NCBI RefSeq assembly: GCF_037198315.1
Contig: NZ_CP144913.1
Coordinates: 2,542,001 to 2,606,000, forward strand
Direction: 5' to 3'
From: Janibacter sp. A1S7
GTDB lineage: Bacteria > Actinomycetota > Actinomycetes > Actinomycetales > Dermatophilaceae
DNA: 64,000 bases
Shown: positions 1-11,292 of the stretch, in pieces
Position numbering within the stretch: position 1 is the first letter of the stretch
Layout: every line of letters starts with the position of its first letter
Translations under genes and position numbers: made by a program
Notes under the pieces: generated by a model
What the model saw: the letters and a program-made list of their open reading frames with translations, nothing else
The model's database searches: none
What the model was told of the DNA's origin: nothing

Positions 1-2
1 GT

Positions 3-218
3 GAGCGGGAGATCACGATGATCTTCGACCTGACCCGCAAGCCGGGTACGACGGTCTCCTGCACGATCACCGCCATGGACGGGGACTACGGACGGGTCGG
101 TACGGCCCAGCACGAGGTCCCGGCGAGCCGGGAGCGCACGACCCGCGTCAGGGCCGCTGTGCGCACCACGACTCCGGCCGTCACCGCGACCGTCCAGCAG
201 TGCTCGGCTGTGGATTGA
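3..218 (+). CDS. DUF4307 domain protein, C-terminal part
   Basis: Only the last 71 codons are inside the window; the gene enters from the left edge and ends at TGA 216-218. The visible part reads through a short beta-rich stretch (PGTTVSCTITAMDGDYGRVG) followed by a Val/Thr-rich end, which matches the C-terminal half of DUF4307 proteins as I remember them. In mycobacteria this family sits next to greA and mca, and greA follows here on the same strand, which supports the call. DUF4307 proteins usually have one N-terminal membrane helix; that part is not visible. Function unknown. Confidence 0.7.
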   Translation, partial: EREITMIFDLTRKPGTTVSCTITAMDGDYGRVGTAQHEVPASRERTTRVRAAVRTTTPAVTATVQQCSAVD

Positions 219-268
219 TATCTGCATCCGACGGTTTTGGCGTTAGACTGGGGTCACACGCAACCGTG

Positions 269-293
269 GGTCTGGACCGATTGGGTCCAGACC
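269..293 (+). promoter_or_regulatory. Perfect hairpin in the greA leader
   Basis: GGTCTGGACC at 269-278 and its exact complement at 284-293 flank a 5-base loop (GATTG), followed by TTTGTG. It lies 50 bases after the DUF4307 stop and 91 bases before greA. A -10-like TAGACT at 244-249 would place transcription start before the hairpin, making it part of a greA leader. It could equally terminate the DUF4307 transcript. Confidence 0.5.
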
Positions 294-384
294 TTTGTGC
301 ATCATCACTCGATTCGATGGCGCGCCACGGTGACCATCCGCGCACGTCCACCCGGCGTCGCCGCGGCCAAGGCAAGGAGTACCC

Positions 385-882
385 GTGACCCAGACCGCGT
401 CCAACGCGACCTACCTGACCCAGGAGGCCTACGACCGACTGCAGACGGAGCTGCGCGAGCTCTCCGGTCCCGGTCGTGTGGAGATCGCCAAGCGCATCGA
501 GGCCGCCCGGGAAGAAGGCGACCTCAAGGAGAACGGCGGATACCACGCGGCCAAGGAGGAGCAGGGCAAGATGGAGGCCCGCATCCGCCAGCTGACCCAG
601 ATCCTGCAGAACGCCTCCGTGGGGGAGGCACCGCCGGACGACGGGGTCGTCGAGCCGGGCATGGTCGTGACCGTCGAGCTCTTCGGTGACGAGGAGACCT
701 TCCTCCTCGGCTCCCGCGAGATCGCTGACGGCGACGACGCCCTCGACGTCTACTCGGAGCAGTCCCCGATGGGCAAGGCCATCAACGGCCAGAAGGTCGG
801 CGAGACCCACTCCTACCTCGCACCCACGGGCAAGACGATCGAGGTCAAGATCCTCAAGGCGAAGCCCTACTCGACGTCCTGA
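385..882 (+). CDS. greA: Transcription elongation factor GreA
   Basis: 165 residues, the usual GreA length. GreA binds the RNA polymerase secondary channel and stimulates cleavage of backtracked transcripts. The N-terminal half (residues about 1-78) is the antiparallel coiled coil, with the acidic tip region around EEGDLKENGGYHAAKEEQ; the C-terminal half (about 85-165) is the FKBP-like domain, including the PMGKAINGQKVGE stretch near residue 131. The start is GTG at 385, preceded by AAGGAG at good spacing. It follows the DUF4307 gene across a 166-base gap that holds a perfect hairpin, and it is followed by a strong hairpin at 935-977. Assignment is secure. Confidence 0.96.
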   Translation: MTQTASNATYLTQEAYDRLQTELRELSGPGRVEIAKRIEAAREEGDLKENGGYHAAKEEQGKMEARIRQLTQILQNASVGEAPPDDGVVEPGMVVTVELFGDEETFLLGSREIADGDDALDVYSEQSPMGKAINGQKVGETHSYLAPTGKTIEVKILKAKPYSTS

Positions 883-934
883 GGCACCTGACTGCATGGT
901 CCGCGGGCGAGACGATCGTCCACGGCCACCGCCT

Positions 935-977
935 CGAAGGGGGAGGTCCCGGCACCCCGCCGGAACCTCCCCCTTCG
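935..977 (+). terminator. Hairpin downstream of greA
   Basis: Arms CGAAGGGGGAGGT (935-947) and ACCTCCCCCTTCG (965-977) pair perfectly, and inner CCGG segments extend the stem. No clear T-run follows, as is common for actinobacterial terminators. It lies about 50 bases after the greA stop and before msrA. Confidence 0.7.
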
Positions 978-1034
978 TCGTGCCGTCACTCCCCGACGAC
1001 GCAGGCCCCTTGCGCGACCTGAGAGAATGGGGAC

Positions 1035-1733
1035 ATGTTCGGTCGTCAGCTCCCGCCCATGCCCACCGCCGAGACCGCCCTGCCCGGTCGCGCGGAGCGG
1101 GCCTTTTCCGTACCGGAGCGCCACCTCGTCCTCGACACCCCGCTCGAGGGACCGTGGCCGCAGGGCACCGAGGTCCTGTACGTCGCGATGGGCTGCTTCT
1201 GGGGTGCCGAGCGCATCTTCTGGCAGATGCCCGGCGTGATCACGACCGCGGCCGGGTACATGGGCGGGTTCACGACCCACCCGACCTACGAGGAGACGTG
1301 CAGCGGGCAGACCGGGCACACCGAGAGCGTCCTGATCGCCTACGACCCGGAGCGCACCCAGCCGGAGCTGCTGCTCAAGGCGTTCTGGGAGAACCATGAC
1401 CCGACGACGCCCAACCGTCAGGGCAACGACGTCGGCACCCAGTACCGCTCGGCGATCTACTGGACGAGCGAGGAGCAGCGCCAGGCCGTCGAAGCGACGG
1501 CGGCGGCCTTCGAGCAGGAGCTGGCACGACACGACCTGCCGGCGATCAGCACCGAGATGCGCCCGGCCAGCGAGGTGGGGCAGTTCTGGTACGCGGAGGA
1601 CTTCCACCAGCAGTACCTCCACCGCAACCCGGCCGGCTACTGCAACCACGGCCCCAACGGCCTCACCTGCCAGGTCGGGATCCTGCGCCAGGACGAGCTG
1701 CCCGCCCAGCAGGACATCGCCCCGCCGACGTAG
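1035..1733 (+). CDS. msrA: Peptide-methionine (S)-S-oxide reductase
   Basis: 232 residues. MsrA reduces the S-epimer of methionine sulfoxide in proteins, using thioredoxin for recycling. The catalytic motif GCFWGAE is present with the active Cys at residue 54, followed by TAAGYMGG, NPTYEE-like HPTYEETCSGQTGHTES and GNDVGTQYRS, all hallmark MsrA blocks. The N-terminal extension of about 45 residues (FGRQLPPMP) is typical of the longer MsrA type. Resolving Cys candidates lie near the C-terminus (YCNHGPNGLTC). The gene is convergent with the DUF1992 gene, with three bases between the two stops and no terminator between them. Confidence 0.95.
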   Translation: MFGRQLPPMPTAETALPGRAERAFSVPERHLVLDTPLEGPWPQGTEVLYVAMGCFWGAERIFWQMPGVITTAAGYMGGFTTHPTYEETCSGQTGHTESVLIAYDPERTQPELLLKAFWENHDPTTPNRQGNDVGTQYRSAIYWTSEEQRQAVEATAAAFEQELARHDLPAISTEMRPASEVGQFWYAEDFHQQYLHRNPAGYCNHGPNGLTCQVGILRQDELPAQQDIAPPT

Positions 1734-1736
1734 CGG

Positions 1737-2222
1737 TCAACGACCCAGCAGGCGCCGCCACCACGACCGGCGCGACGGGGGTGCGACCGGCTCGGTCGGC
1801 GCGGTCATCGCGCCGGCGCGAGCCCGCTCGGTCCGCAGTTCTCGCCACCGGGCGACCATCTCCTCGACGTCCACGGTCGGAACGACCGGCGGGGAGTACC
1901 TGCCGAGCACCGGACGTCGACGCTCGTCGAGGACGCGCGCGTTGAAGTCGCGCAGCAACTCTCGGACATTGTCCTCGCGGGTCTGCCCGACGAGGGACTG
2001 CGGGTAGCCGGCACCCTCGCGGCGCAGCTGCATCACCGGCGGGAGTGCGTCAGCGGCATCCAGACCCTCGCGGTCCATCATCTTCTTCACCCACCAGTCC
2101 GGGTCGCGGTCCTCCAGACCGCGTAACGGCTTGCCGGCGCCGGGGAGGTTGTCGAACTCCCCTCGCTCGGTCGCCTCGCGGATCTGCTTGTCGACCCAGT
2201 CCCGGTGTGACGGCACGCTCAT
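1737..2222 (-). CDS. DUF1992 (DnaJ C28-like) protein
   Basis: 161 residues from ATG 2222, which has GGAG four bases upstream; an in-frame start 18 bases earlier (2240) is less likely. The sequence DWVDKQIREATERGEFDNLPGAGKPL is the signature of DUF1992, the conserved region of the DnaJ C28 family; function is unclear. The C-terminus is basic with Trp (RRSWWRRLLGR), which may contact membrane or nucleic acid. Leu33 is encoded by TTA (2124-2126), a very rare codon in such a GC-rich genome, and the only one I noticed in this window. That could make synthesis depend on the tRNA-Leu(UAA) encoded at 17391-17470. Confidence 0.85.
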   Translation of the reverse strand: MSVPSHRDWVDKQIREATERGEFDNLPGAGKPLRGLEDRDPDWWVKKMMDREGLDAADALPPVMQLRREGAGYPQSLVGQTREDNVRELLRDFNARVLDERRRPVLGRYSPPVVPTVDVEEMVARWRELRTERARAGAMTAPTEPVAPPSRRSWWRRLLGR

Positions 2223-2252
2223 GACACTCCAGTGTGGCACTGCGTCCCGGGG

Positions 2253-5397
<3,145 letters not shown>

Positions 5398-5463
5398 GAG
5401 GCACGCACCTGTCCCCGGTCGCCGTTTCGGTGGCGAGGAGGGCGGCCGGTCGGGACCGTCCGC

Positions 5464-7248
5464 TCAGACGCCCATCATCTCCCGCGAGCGGTACAGGAAG
5501 GCCGCCATGGCCTCGCGGGTGATTGTGCTCTTCGGGCGGAACGTCCCGTCGGCATGGCCCGTGGTCAGACCCTGATCCGCGATCCAGGCGATGTGGTCCT
5601 CGAACTGGGTCCCGGCGATGTCACTGAACTCGTAGGGCGCAGTGGCGTCGGGCACTCTCCCCTCGAGCAGGAACCTGGTCATGAAGGCCGCCATCGCCTC
5701 ACGCGAGATCCGCTTCTTGGGACCGAACGTACCGTCCGCATAGCCCGTGGTGATGCGCTCGTCCTGGAGCCAGGCGATCTCCCTGGCGAACGCGCTCGAC
5801 GAGTCGACGTCCGTGAAGTCGGGCGCACTCTCCACCGCGGGCCTGCCCGCCGCCCGGTACAAGAACGCCGCCATCGCCTCACGCGAGATGTCGTCCTTCG
5901 GCCCGAAGGTCCCGTCGGCGTAACCCATCGTGATCCGCTCGTCCTTCAGCCAACCGATCTCCTTGGTGAAGTCGGTCGTCGCCGCAGTCACGTCCGGGAA
6001 CGGTGGTGGCTCCTGGTCGGGCAGCAGCGCGGCGGTGTCCCGGCGGATCGTCGGCAGCTGTGCGTAGAGGGCGCCTCCCGGGCAGGCCGTGGCGAAGGCG
6101 TCGCGGTGTCCGCTGATCGCGTTGAACCGATCGCCGTTGATGGTCACCGTTGAGGCGGGGTCCACCCCGTTCCGGCCCAGCTTCCACGCGAACAGCTCGG
6201 CGTAGGCCCTTAGCACCGCGGCATTCGCCGTCTTGCTCTGGTAGTTGCCCAGGACGCTCATGGCGAAGGACTGCGAGTTGTACCCGAGGGTGTGTGCGCC
6301 GATCACGGGCTCGGCCACTCCGCCGTAGCGGCCCTCGAAGATGCGCCCGAACTTGTCGACGAGGAAGTTGTAGCCGATGTCGTCCCAGCCACGACCCTGC
6401 ACGTGGTACGTGTAGATCGAGCGAACGATCCCCGCGGCGTCACTGCGGGCGTAGGTGTTCGTCCCGGCCGTGTGGTGGACGAACGCGCCATTGATCTCGC
6501 CGTACGACGGATCCCTGCGGCGAATCGACTCGTCCGCTCCCCACTGCGCGCGGGTGATGATCCCCGGCTGGGTTCCTTCAGCGACGGCGCTGCCCGCCGA
6601 CAGCGACTTCTGGTCGACCTGTGCATCCTGAGCAGCTGACTTCGGGTCGATGAGGTTGACCTTCATCCCCCGGGGTGCAGTGCCGTCCTCGGCCTCGACC
6701 CGGACCTGCACGCCATCAGACTCGGGGACGATCAGCGGGTCCGTTCCCGCCCGGGTCCCCTCCTGCGCCTCACCGGTCCCCGGGTCGGGCCCGTGGCCGT
6801 CGGCCGAGGGCACGTACTCCCAGTCGGACCACGTCTGGTCTGCGGTCCTCGTACGCACCCAGACGGTCACCGGCTCCTGCTCGCTCTCCCAGGTCAGTCC
6901 GAGGGCGGAGAATCTCTGGGTGTGGCGCTTCTTCGTGATGGCGACCAGCTCGTCATCGTCCGGCGCGACCGGCTCGTGGCCCGGCGCAGTCCGCAGGGCC
7001 CTGTTCTCGGGTCGATGCGCCGTCTCCGGGAGGTTGTACCCGACCCCGGCCGTGTCCTTGACGGCCTCCTGGCTGATGCCGGCGACCGGCACCGCCTCCA
7101 TCGAGGTGGTGACCGGCTCGGCCCCGTCGCCACTGGCGTCAACGATGGCCGTCGGCCCGATGACCAGGGCCGCAGCGACCGCGGCCGCGAGCGGGAGCCG
7201 AAGGACGAGGACGCGGGTGACGGAGAGCCACGGGTGTGCGGTGCGCAT
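5464..7248 (-). CDS. Secreted N-acetylmuramoyl-L-alanine amidase with three SLH repeats
   Basis: 594 residues. A signal peptide (residues 1-38, with hydrophobic LPLAAAVAAALVIGP) is followed by a linker region of about 200 residues, then a PGRP/amidase_2 domain: TRAQWGADESIRRR, FVHHTAGTN, GHRDAFATACPGG. The His of VHHT, the His of GHRD and the Cys of ACPG are the expected zinc ligands, so it should cleave peptidoglycan stem peptides. Three S-layer homology repeats of about 62 residues follow (cores GYADGTFGPK, GYADGTFGPK, GHADGTFRPK), which should anchor it to wall polymers. Start ATG 7248 is taken because the signal peptide begins there; no good ribosome site is visible. Convergent with the SGNH hydrolase. 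Confidence 0.9.
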   Translation of the reverse strand: MRTAHPWLSVTRVLVLRLPLAAAVAAALVIGPTAIVDASGDGAEPVTTSMEAVPVAGISQEAVKDTAGVGYNLPETAHRPENRALRTAPGHEPVAPDDDELVAITKKRHTQRFSALGLTWESEQEPVTVWVRTRTADQTWSDWEYVPSADGHGPDPGTGEAQEGTRAGTDPLIVPESDGVQVRVEAEDGTAPRGMKVNLIDPKSAAQDAQVDQKSLSAGSAVAEGTQPGIITRAQWGADESIRRRDPSYGEINGAFVHHTAGTNTYARSDAAGIVRSIYTYHVQGRGWDDIGYNFLVDKFGRIFEGRYGGVAEPVIGAHTLGYNSQSFAMSVLGNYQSKTANAAVLRAYAELFAWKLGRNGVDPASTVTINGDRFNAISGHRDAFATACPGGALYAQLPTIRRDTAALLPDQEPPPFPDVTAATTDFTKEIGWLKDERITMGYADGTFGPKDDISREAMAAFLYRAAGRPAVESAPDFTDVDSSSAFAREIAWLQDERITTGYADGTFGPKKRISREAMAAFMTRFLLEGRVPDATAPYEFSDIAGTQFEDHIAWIADQGLTTGHADGTFRPKSTITREAMAAFLYRSREMMGV

Positions 7249-7380
7249 GAGCAGTGGGACTTTCGGTGGGGGCGGATTCCCGCGTACGTTACCCCGGTCA
7301 CACCGCCCATGTGAGATGAGGGCCGTTCCGACGCGGGCCTCCCGGCCCCGCCCGGTGCGTCCCGGCACCGGGATAGGCGG

Positions 7381-7641
7381 TCAACCGCTCCAGTGCAGGC
7401 GAAGGGAGGCGAGCCGATCCGCGAGACCGGCACCGCCCCCTTCGCCCCGGCAGGAATCGAAGACCACGACGCGCAACTGGTCCATGACCACGGCCGGGCC
7501 GAGGTCGGGCAGTTCCTCCCCGGCAACCTCCGCGAGGAAGTCGTGCACCTCCGGGAGCGCGTCGGCCGCGCGGTCCAGCGGCAGTTGACGCCACCTGCGG
7601 ACCGCGCGGTCGAGTTCACGCTCGACGTCCGGCGGGAGCAC
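7381..7641 (-). CDS. Small conserved actinobacterial protein
   Basis: 86 residues from GTG 7641, six bases after the Bax-inhibitor gene stop, so probably in one operon with it. The sequence contains RRWRQLPLDRA near the start and LPDLGPAVVMDQLRVVVFD in the second half. I recall similar short proteins in other actinobacteria, but I know no function or named domain. It is soluble, without Cys pairs apart from one Cys near the end (SCRGEG). The ribosome site is weak, consistent with translational coupling to the upstream gene. Confidence 0.6.
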   Translation of the reverse strand: MLPPDVERELDRAVRRWRQLPLDRAADALPEVHDFLAEVAGEELPDLGPAVVMDQLRVVVFDSCRGEGGGAGLADRLASLRLHWSG

Positions 7642-7647
7642 GAGGTG

Positions 7648-8550
7648 TCAGTCGGAGCGCAGGCGACCCAGGAGGCGCAGGATCTCCAGGTACAGCCACA
7701 CCAGGGTGATGAGCAGTCCGATGGCCAGCGTCCAGGCGAAGGTCGACGGCAGTCCGGCGTCGATCGCCTTGTCGATGTTGTCGAAGTCGAGCGTGAGCAT
7801 GACGGCGGCCAGGCCGATCGCGAAGAGCGAGATGCCGATCCCCATCCAGCCGGTGCCACCGAAGCCGAACGGCGAACCGTCGAAGAAGAGCATGTAGCCC
7901 AGGTTGATCAGGGAGAAGACGAAGTAGCCCATGACCATCATCGAGACGATCGAGCGGAACTTGTCGGTCACCTTGATGACGCCGGTCTTGTACAGCAGCA
8001 GCATCGAGCCGAAGACGCACAGGGTCGCCAAGATCGCCTGCGTGACGATCGACTCGAAGATGCTGCCTCCCGAGGCGTCGAAGTACATGTGGTAGCTCTG
8101 GCTGATCGCACCGACGAAGACGCCCTCGACGACCGAGTAGATCATCGCGAGTGCCGCGCTGACCGGCTTGCGTCGGAAGCCGATGTACAGCCCCAGGCCC
8201 AAGGTGCCCACCAGGCCGACCATGAAGAGCACCCCGCCGATGGCGGGTGACATGGCCGAGGCGGTCCAGGCGACGGCGGCCACCGCCACGAGCACTGCGA
8301 AGAGCGCACCGGTGCGCGTGATCACGTCGTCGATCGTGATGGCCCGACCGCCACCACCGTCCCCGCCGAGCCCGGGGCCGGTGCCGGGCTCGCCGAAACC
8401 GGGCTGCGGTCGGCCGAGGTCCTGCTGGCCGTACCGTCCCGGCTGTCCGGGCGCGTACCCCTGCTGGCTGCGCGCGCCGGACTCGCGGAAGCCCGCGTAG
8501 CCGCCGCGCTGCGCGCCGTCGGCGACCCGGTTGAGTAGTGGGTTGCTCAT
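7648..8550 (-). CDS. Bax inhibitor-1/YccA family membrane protein
   Basis: 300 residues. A polar, Gly/Gln-rich N-terminus (residues 1-70) is followed by seven predicted membrane helices from about residue 80 to 295, including SAALAMIYSVVEGVFVGAISQSY and the conserved TLDFDNIDKAI loop typical of the actinobacterial branch. BI-1 proteins are pH-sensitive calcium-leak channels in known cases; the role here is inferred. Start ATG 8550. A perfect 30-base palindrome (8609-8638) lies upstream, between this gene and metB. Confidence 0.9.
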   Translation of the reverse strand: MSNPLLNRVADGAQRGGYAGFRESGARSQQGYAPGQPGRYGQQDLGRPQPGFGEPGTGPGLGGDGGGGRAITIDDVITRTGALFAVLVAVAAVAWTASAMSPAIGGVLFMVGLVGTLGLGLYIGFRRKPVSAALAMIYSVVEGVFVGAISQSYHMYFDASGGSIFESIVTQAILATLCVFGSMLLLYKTGVIKVTDKFRSIVSMMVMGYFVFSLINLGYMLFFDGSPFGFGGTGWMGIGISLFAIGLAAVMLTLDFDNIDKAIDAGLPSTFAWTLAIGLLITLVWLYLEILRLLGRLRSD

Positions 8551-8608
8551 GGGTGGGCCCTCCTGGGGACTCTGCGCGACCGGTGGCCGCAGTGTCTGTC
8601 GGGAACAG

Positions 8609-8638
8609 CCTACGGTGCCGCGGCCGCGGCACCGTAGG
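8609..8638. terminator. Perfect 30-base palindrome between metB and the BI-1 gene
   Basis: The 15-base arm CCTACGGTGCCGCGG (8609-8623) is followed directly by its exact complement (8624-8638). It begins 15 bases after the metB stop on the minus strand, where it could act as a terminator without a U-tract; it also lies 59 bases upstream of the BI-1 start, where it could be an operator. Confidence 0.6.
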
Positions 8639-8652
8639 GACTGTCCACAGGG

Positions 8653-9837
8653 TCAGGCACGCAGGCCGTCGAGTGCCTGCTCGAGGTCGGCGAGCAGGTC
8701 GCCGGCCTCCTCGATGCCGACGGACAGGCGCACGAGGTCCTCAGGGACCTCGAGCATGGACCCGGCGGTCGAGGCGTGGGTCATCGCACCGGGGTGCTCG
8801 ATGAGCGACTCGATGCCGCCGAGCGACTCGGCGAGGGTGAAGACCTCCACCCTCGAGCACAGCTGTTTGGCCGCCTCGACACCTCCGGCCATGCGTACCG
8901 AGAGCATCCCGCCGAACCGGCGCATCTGCCGCTGCGCCGCCTCCTGCCCGGGGTGGCCGGGCAGCCCCGGATAGAGCACCGAAGAGATCTCGGGGCGGGC
9001 GGAGAGCATGTCCACGACCGCTTCGGCATTGTCGCAGTGGCGCTCCATACGCACCCCGAGCGTCTTGATGCCACGCATCGTCAGGTACGCGTCGAACGGC
9101 CCGGGGACACCACCGGAACCGTTCTGCAGGAAGGCGATGTCGGCGTCCAGCTGCTCGTCGTCGGTGACCAGGAGCCCGCCGACCACATCGCTGTGCCCAC
9201 CGAGGTACTTCGTGCTCGAGTGCAGCACGACGTCGGCGCCGAGGGCGAGCGGCTGCTGCAGATAGGGGCTGGCGAAGGTGTTGTCGACGACGAGCTTGGC
9301 GCCGGCGCCGTGGGCCACCTCGGCGATGGCTGCGATGTCGCCGATGTTCAGCAGCGGGTTGGTCGGCGTCTCCAGCCACACCAACTTGGTGTTGGGCCGG
9401 ATGGCCGCGCGGATCGCCTCGACGTCGACGACTGGCGCCGGCGTGTACTCGATCCCCCAGTGGGTGAAGACCTTGTCGATGAGGCGGAAGGTCCCGCCGT
9501 AGGCGTCGTCCGGGATGACCAGATGGTCACCGGGGCGCAGGGCGGCGCGCAGCATCGCGTCCGTCGCCGCCATCCCGGAAGCGAAGGCGCGGCCGTAGGA
9601 GCCGCCCTCGATCGAGGCCGCGTTGGCCTCGAGCGCCTGCCGGGTCGGGTTTCCCGTCCGGGCGTACTCGAAGCCGCCCCGCATACCCCCGACGCCGTCC
9701 TGGGCGAAGGTGGAGCTGGCGTAGATCGGGACGTTGACCGCGCCCGTGAGCGGGTCCGGCTCGTAGCCGGCGTGGATCGCGCGGGTGGAGAACCCCTGGC
9801 TCGCGCGTGCGTCTGCAGCACTCTTCTGCTCGCCCAT
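8653..9837 (-). CDS. metB: Cystathionine gamma-synthase/lyase (MetB type)
   Basis: 394 residues of the Cys/Met-metabolism PLP fold. The PLP lysine is K210 in HSSTKYLGGHSD; other family blocks are FEYARTGNPTR, FASGMAATDAML and ETPTNPLLNIGDI. In the family it either makes cystathionine from activated homoserine and cysteine or cleaves cystathionine. Directly downstream of cbs with two bases between them, which in mycobacteria is the cbs-metB pair of the transsulfuration route. Synthase versus lyase direction cannot be decided from sequence alone. A 30-base palindrome follows the stop. Confidence 0.92.
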   Translation of the reverse strand: MGEQKSAADARASQGFSTRAIHAGYEPDPLTGAVNVPIYASSTFAQDGVGGMRGGFEYARTGNPTRQALEANAASIEGGSYGRAFASGMAATDAMLRAALRPGDHLVIPDDAYGGTFRLIDKVFTHWGIEYTPAPVVDVEAIRAAIRPNTKLVWLETPTNPLLNIGDIAAIAEVAHGAGAKLVVDNTFASPYLQQPLALGADVVLHSSTKYLGGHSDVVGGLLVTDDEQLDADIAFLQNGSGGVPGPFDAYLTMRGIKTLGVRMERHCDNAEAVVDMLSARPEISSVLYPGLPGHPGQEAAQRQMRRFGGMLSVRMAGGVEAAKQLCSRVEVFTLAESLGGIESLIEHPGAMTHASTAGSMLEVPEDLVRLSVGIEEAGDLLADLEQALDGLRA

Positions 9838-9839
9838 GA

Positions 9840-11219
9840 TCAGCCCTTCGCTCGGTGGGACAGGTGACCCAGCAGGTCGTGCCGGGTGATGACGCCGGCC
9901 GGGTTGCCGCCCTCGACGACGAGCAATGCGTCGGAGTGCTCGAGTGCCTCGGTCGCCGCAGAGACCGGCTCGTTGGCGCCGATCTGCGGCAACTTGGCAC
10001 CCATGTGCCGGCTCACCGGATCGGCGAGGGAGGCGTGCCCCTCGAAGACGGCGGTGAGCAGATCACGCTCGGTGACCGCACCGGCGACCTCGCCGATGAC
10101 GACGGGCGGCTCGGCGCCGACGACCGGCATCTGCGAGACGCCGTACTCTCGCAGGATGTCGATCGCCTCGCGGATCGTCTCGTTGGGGTGCGTGTGCACC
10201 AGGGCCGGCAGCTCGCCACCCTTGCCTCGGAGCACGTCACCCACGCTGCCCTGGGTGGCGTCGTCGCCGGGGAGGAAGCCGTAGGAGGCCATCCACTCGT
10301 CGTCGAAGATCTTGCCGAGGTAGCCGCGACCCCCGTCGGGCAGGAGGACGACGATCTTGGCGTCCGGCTCACGCTGGGCGACCCGCAGGGCCGCGACGAC
10401 GGCCATGCCGCTCGAGCCTCCGACGAGCAGGCCCTCCTCCCGCGCGAGTCGACGCGTCATCGCGAACGACTCGTCGTCGGTGACGGCGATCACCTCGTCC
10501 GGCACCGACGGGTCGTAGGCGCCGGGCCACATGTCCTCGCCGACACCCTCGACGAGGTAGGGGCGTCCGGTGCCGCCGGAGTAGACCGAGCCCTCGGGGT
10601 CGGCGCCGATGATCTTCACGTGCCCCTCGGAGATCTCCTTGAGGTAGCGGCCGGTACCGGTGATCGTGCCGCCGGTACCGATGCCCGCGACGAGGTGGGT
10701 GATCTCGCCCTCGGTCTGGGCCCAGATCTCGGAGCCGGTGCTCTCGTAGTGCGCCCGCGGTCCGTTGAGGTTGAAGAACTGGTTCGGCTGCCATGCCCCG
10801 TCGATCTCCTCGGTGAGGCGGTCGCTCACGGAGTAGTAGCTGTCGGGGTGGTCGGGTGGTACGGAGCTCGGGACGATCTGCACCTGCGCGCCGTATGCGC
10901 GCAGCACGTCGATCTTGTCCTTGCCGACCTTGTCGGGGCAGACGAAGATGCAACGGTAACCACGCTCTTGGGCGACCAGCGCGAGACCGACCCCGGTGTT
11001 CCCGGAGGTCGGCTCCACGATGGTGGCGCCGGGTCGCAGCTCCCCGGAGGCCTCCGCCTCGTCGATCAGCTTGCGGGCGATGCGGTCCTTCACGCTGCCA
11101 CCGGGGTTGAGGTACTCGACCTTCGCCGCGACCAGACCCGATCCGGGCGGGACGACAGAGGAGAGCCTGACGAGCGGGGTGTCACCGATCAGGTCGGTGA
11201 TGTGGTCTGCGATCTGCAT
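9840..11219 (-). CDS. cbs: Cystathionine beta-synthase
   Basis: 459 residues. A PLP domain (about 1-330) with NPGGSVKDR (PLP Lys44), EPTSGNTGVGLAL and GIGTGGTITGTGRYLKE is followed by two CBS domains (about 340-459), whose blocks EYGVSQMPVVG and GNPAGVITRHDLLGHL are clear. It condenses serine or activated serine with homocysteine. No N-terminal haem domain, as in the actinobacterial form. Start ATG 11219 matches the mycobacterial start (MRIAQHI-like); an ATG nine bases upstream is possible. Neither has a strong ribosome site. The fused peptide-ABC ATPase gene ends 73 bases upstream on the same strand. Confidence 0.93.
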   Translation of the reverse strand: MQIADHITDLIGDTPLVRLSSVVPPGSGLVAAKVEYLNPGGSVKDRIARKLIDEAEASGELRPGATIVEPTSGNTGVGLALVAQERGYRCIFVCPDKVGKDKIDVLRAYGAQVQIVPSSVPPDHPDSYYSVSDRLTEEIDGAWQPNQFFNLNGPRAHYESTGSEIWAQTEGEITHLVAGIGTGGTITGTGRYLKEISEGHVKIIGADPEGSVYSGGTGRPYLVEGVGEDMWPGAYDPSVPDEVIAVTDDESFAMTRRLAREEGLLVGGSSGMAVVAALRVAQREPDAKIVVLLPDGGRGYLGKIFDDEWMASYGFLPGDDATQGSVGDVLRGKGGELPALVHTHPNETIREAIDILREYGVSQMPVVGAEPPVVIGEVAGAVTERDLLTAVFEGHASLADPVSRHMGAKLPQIGANEPVSAATEALEHSDALLVVEGGNPAGVITRHDLLGHLSHRAKG

Positions 11220-11292
11220 GTGCAGCATCGTGGCACGGATCGGCGGAGCGCGGACACCTGCCCTCCTCCGGAGCACACCCCCACGCACTGCC

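Noticed and set aside
5480-5960. DNA tandem repeat or CRISPR-like array
   Set aside because: The periodicity of about 180 bases comes from the three SLH protein repeats and the copies are diverged at DNA level.
11220-11292. SAM or other sulfur riboswitch before cbs
   Set aside because: The 73-base gap is too short and shows no recognisable core.
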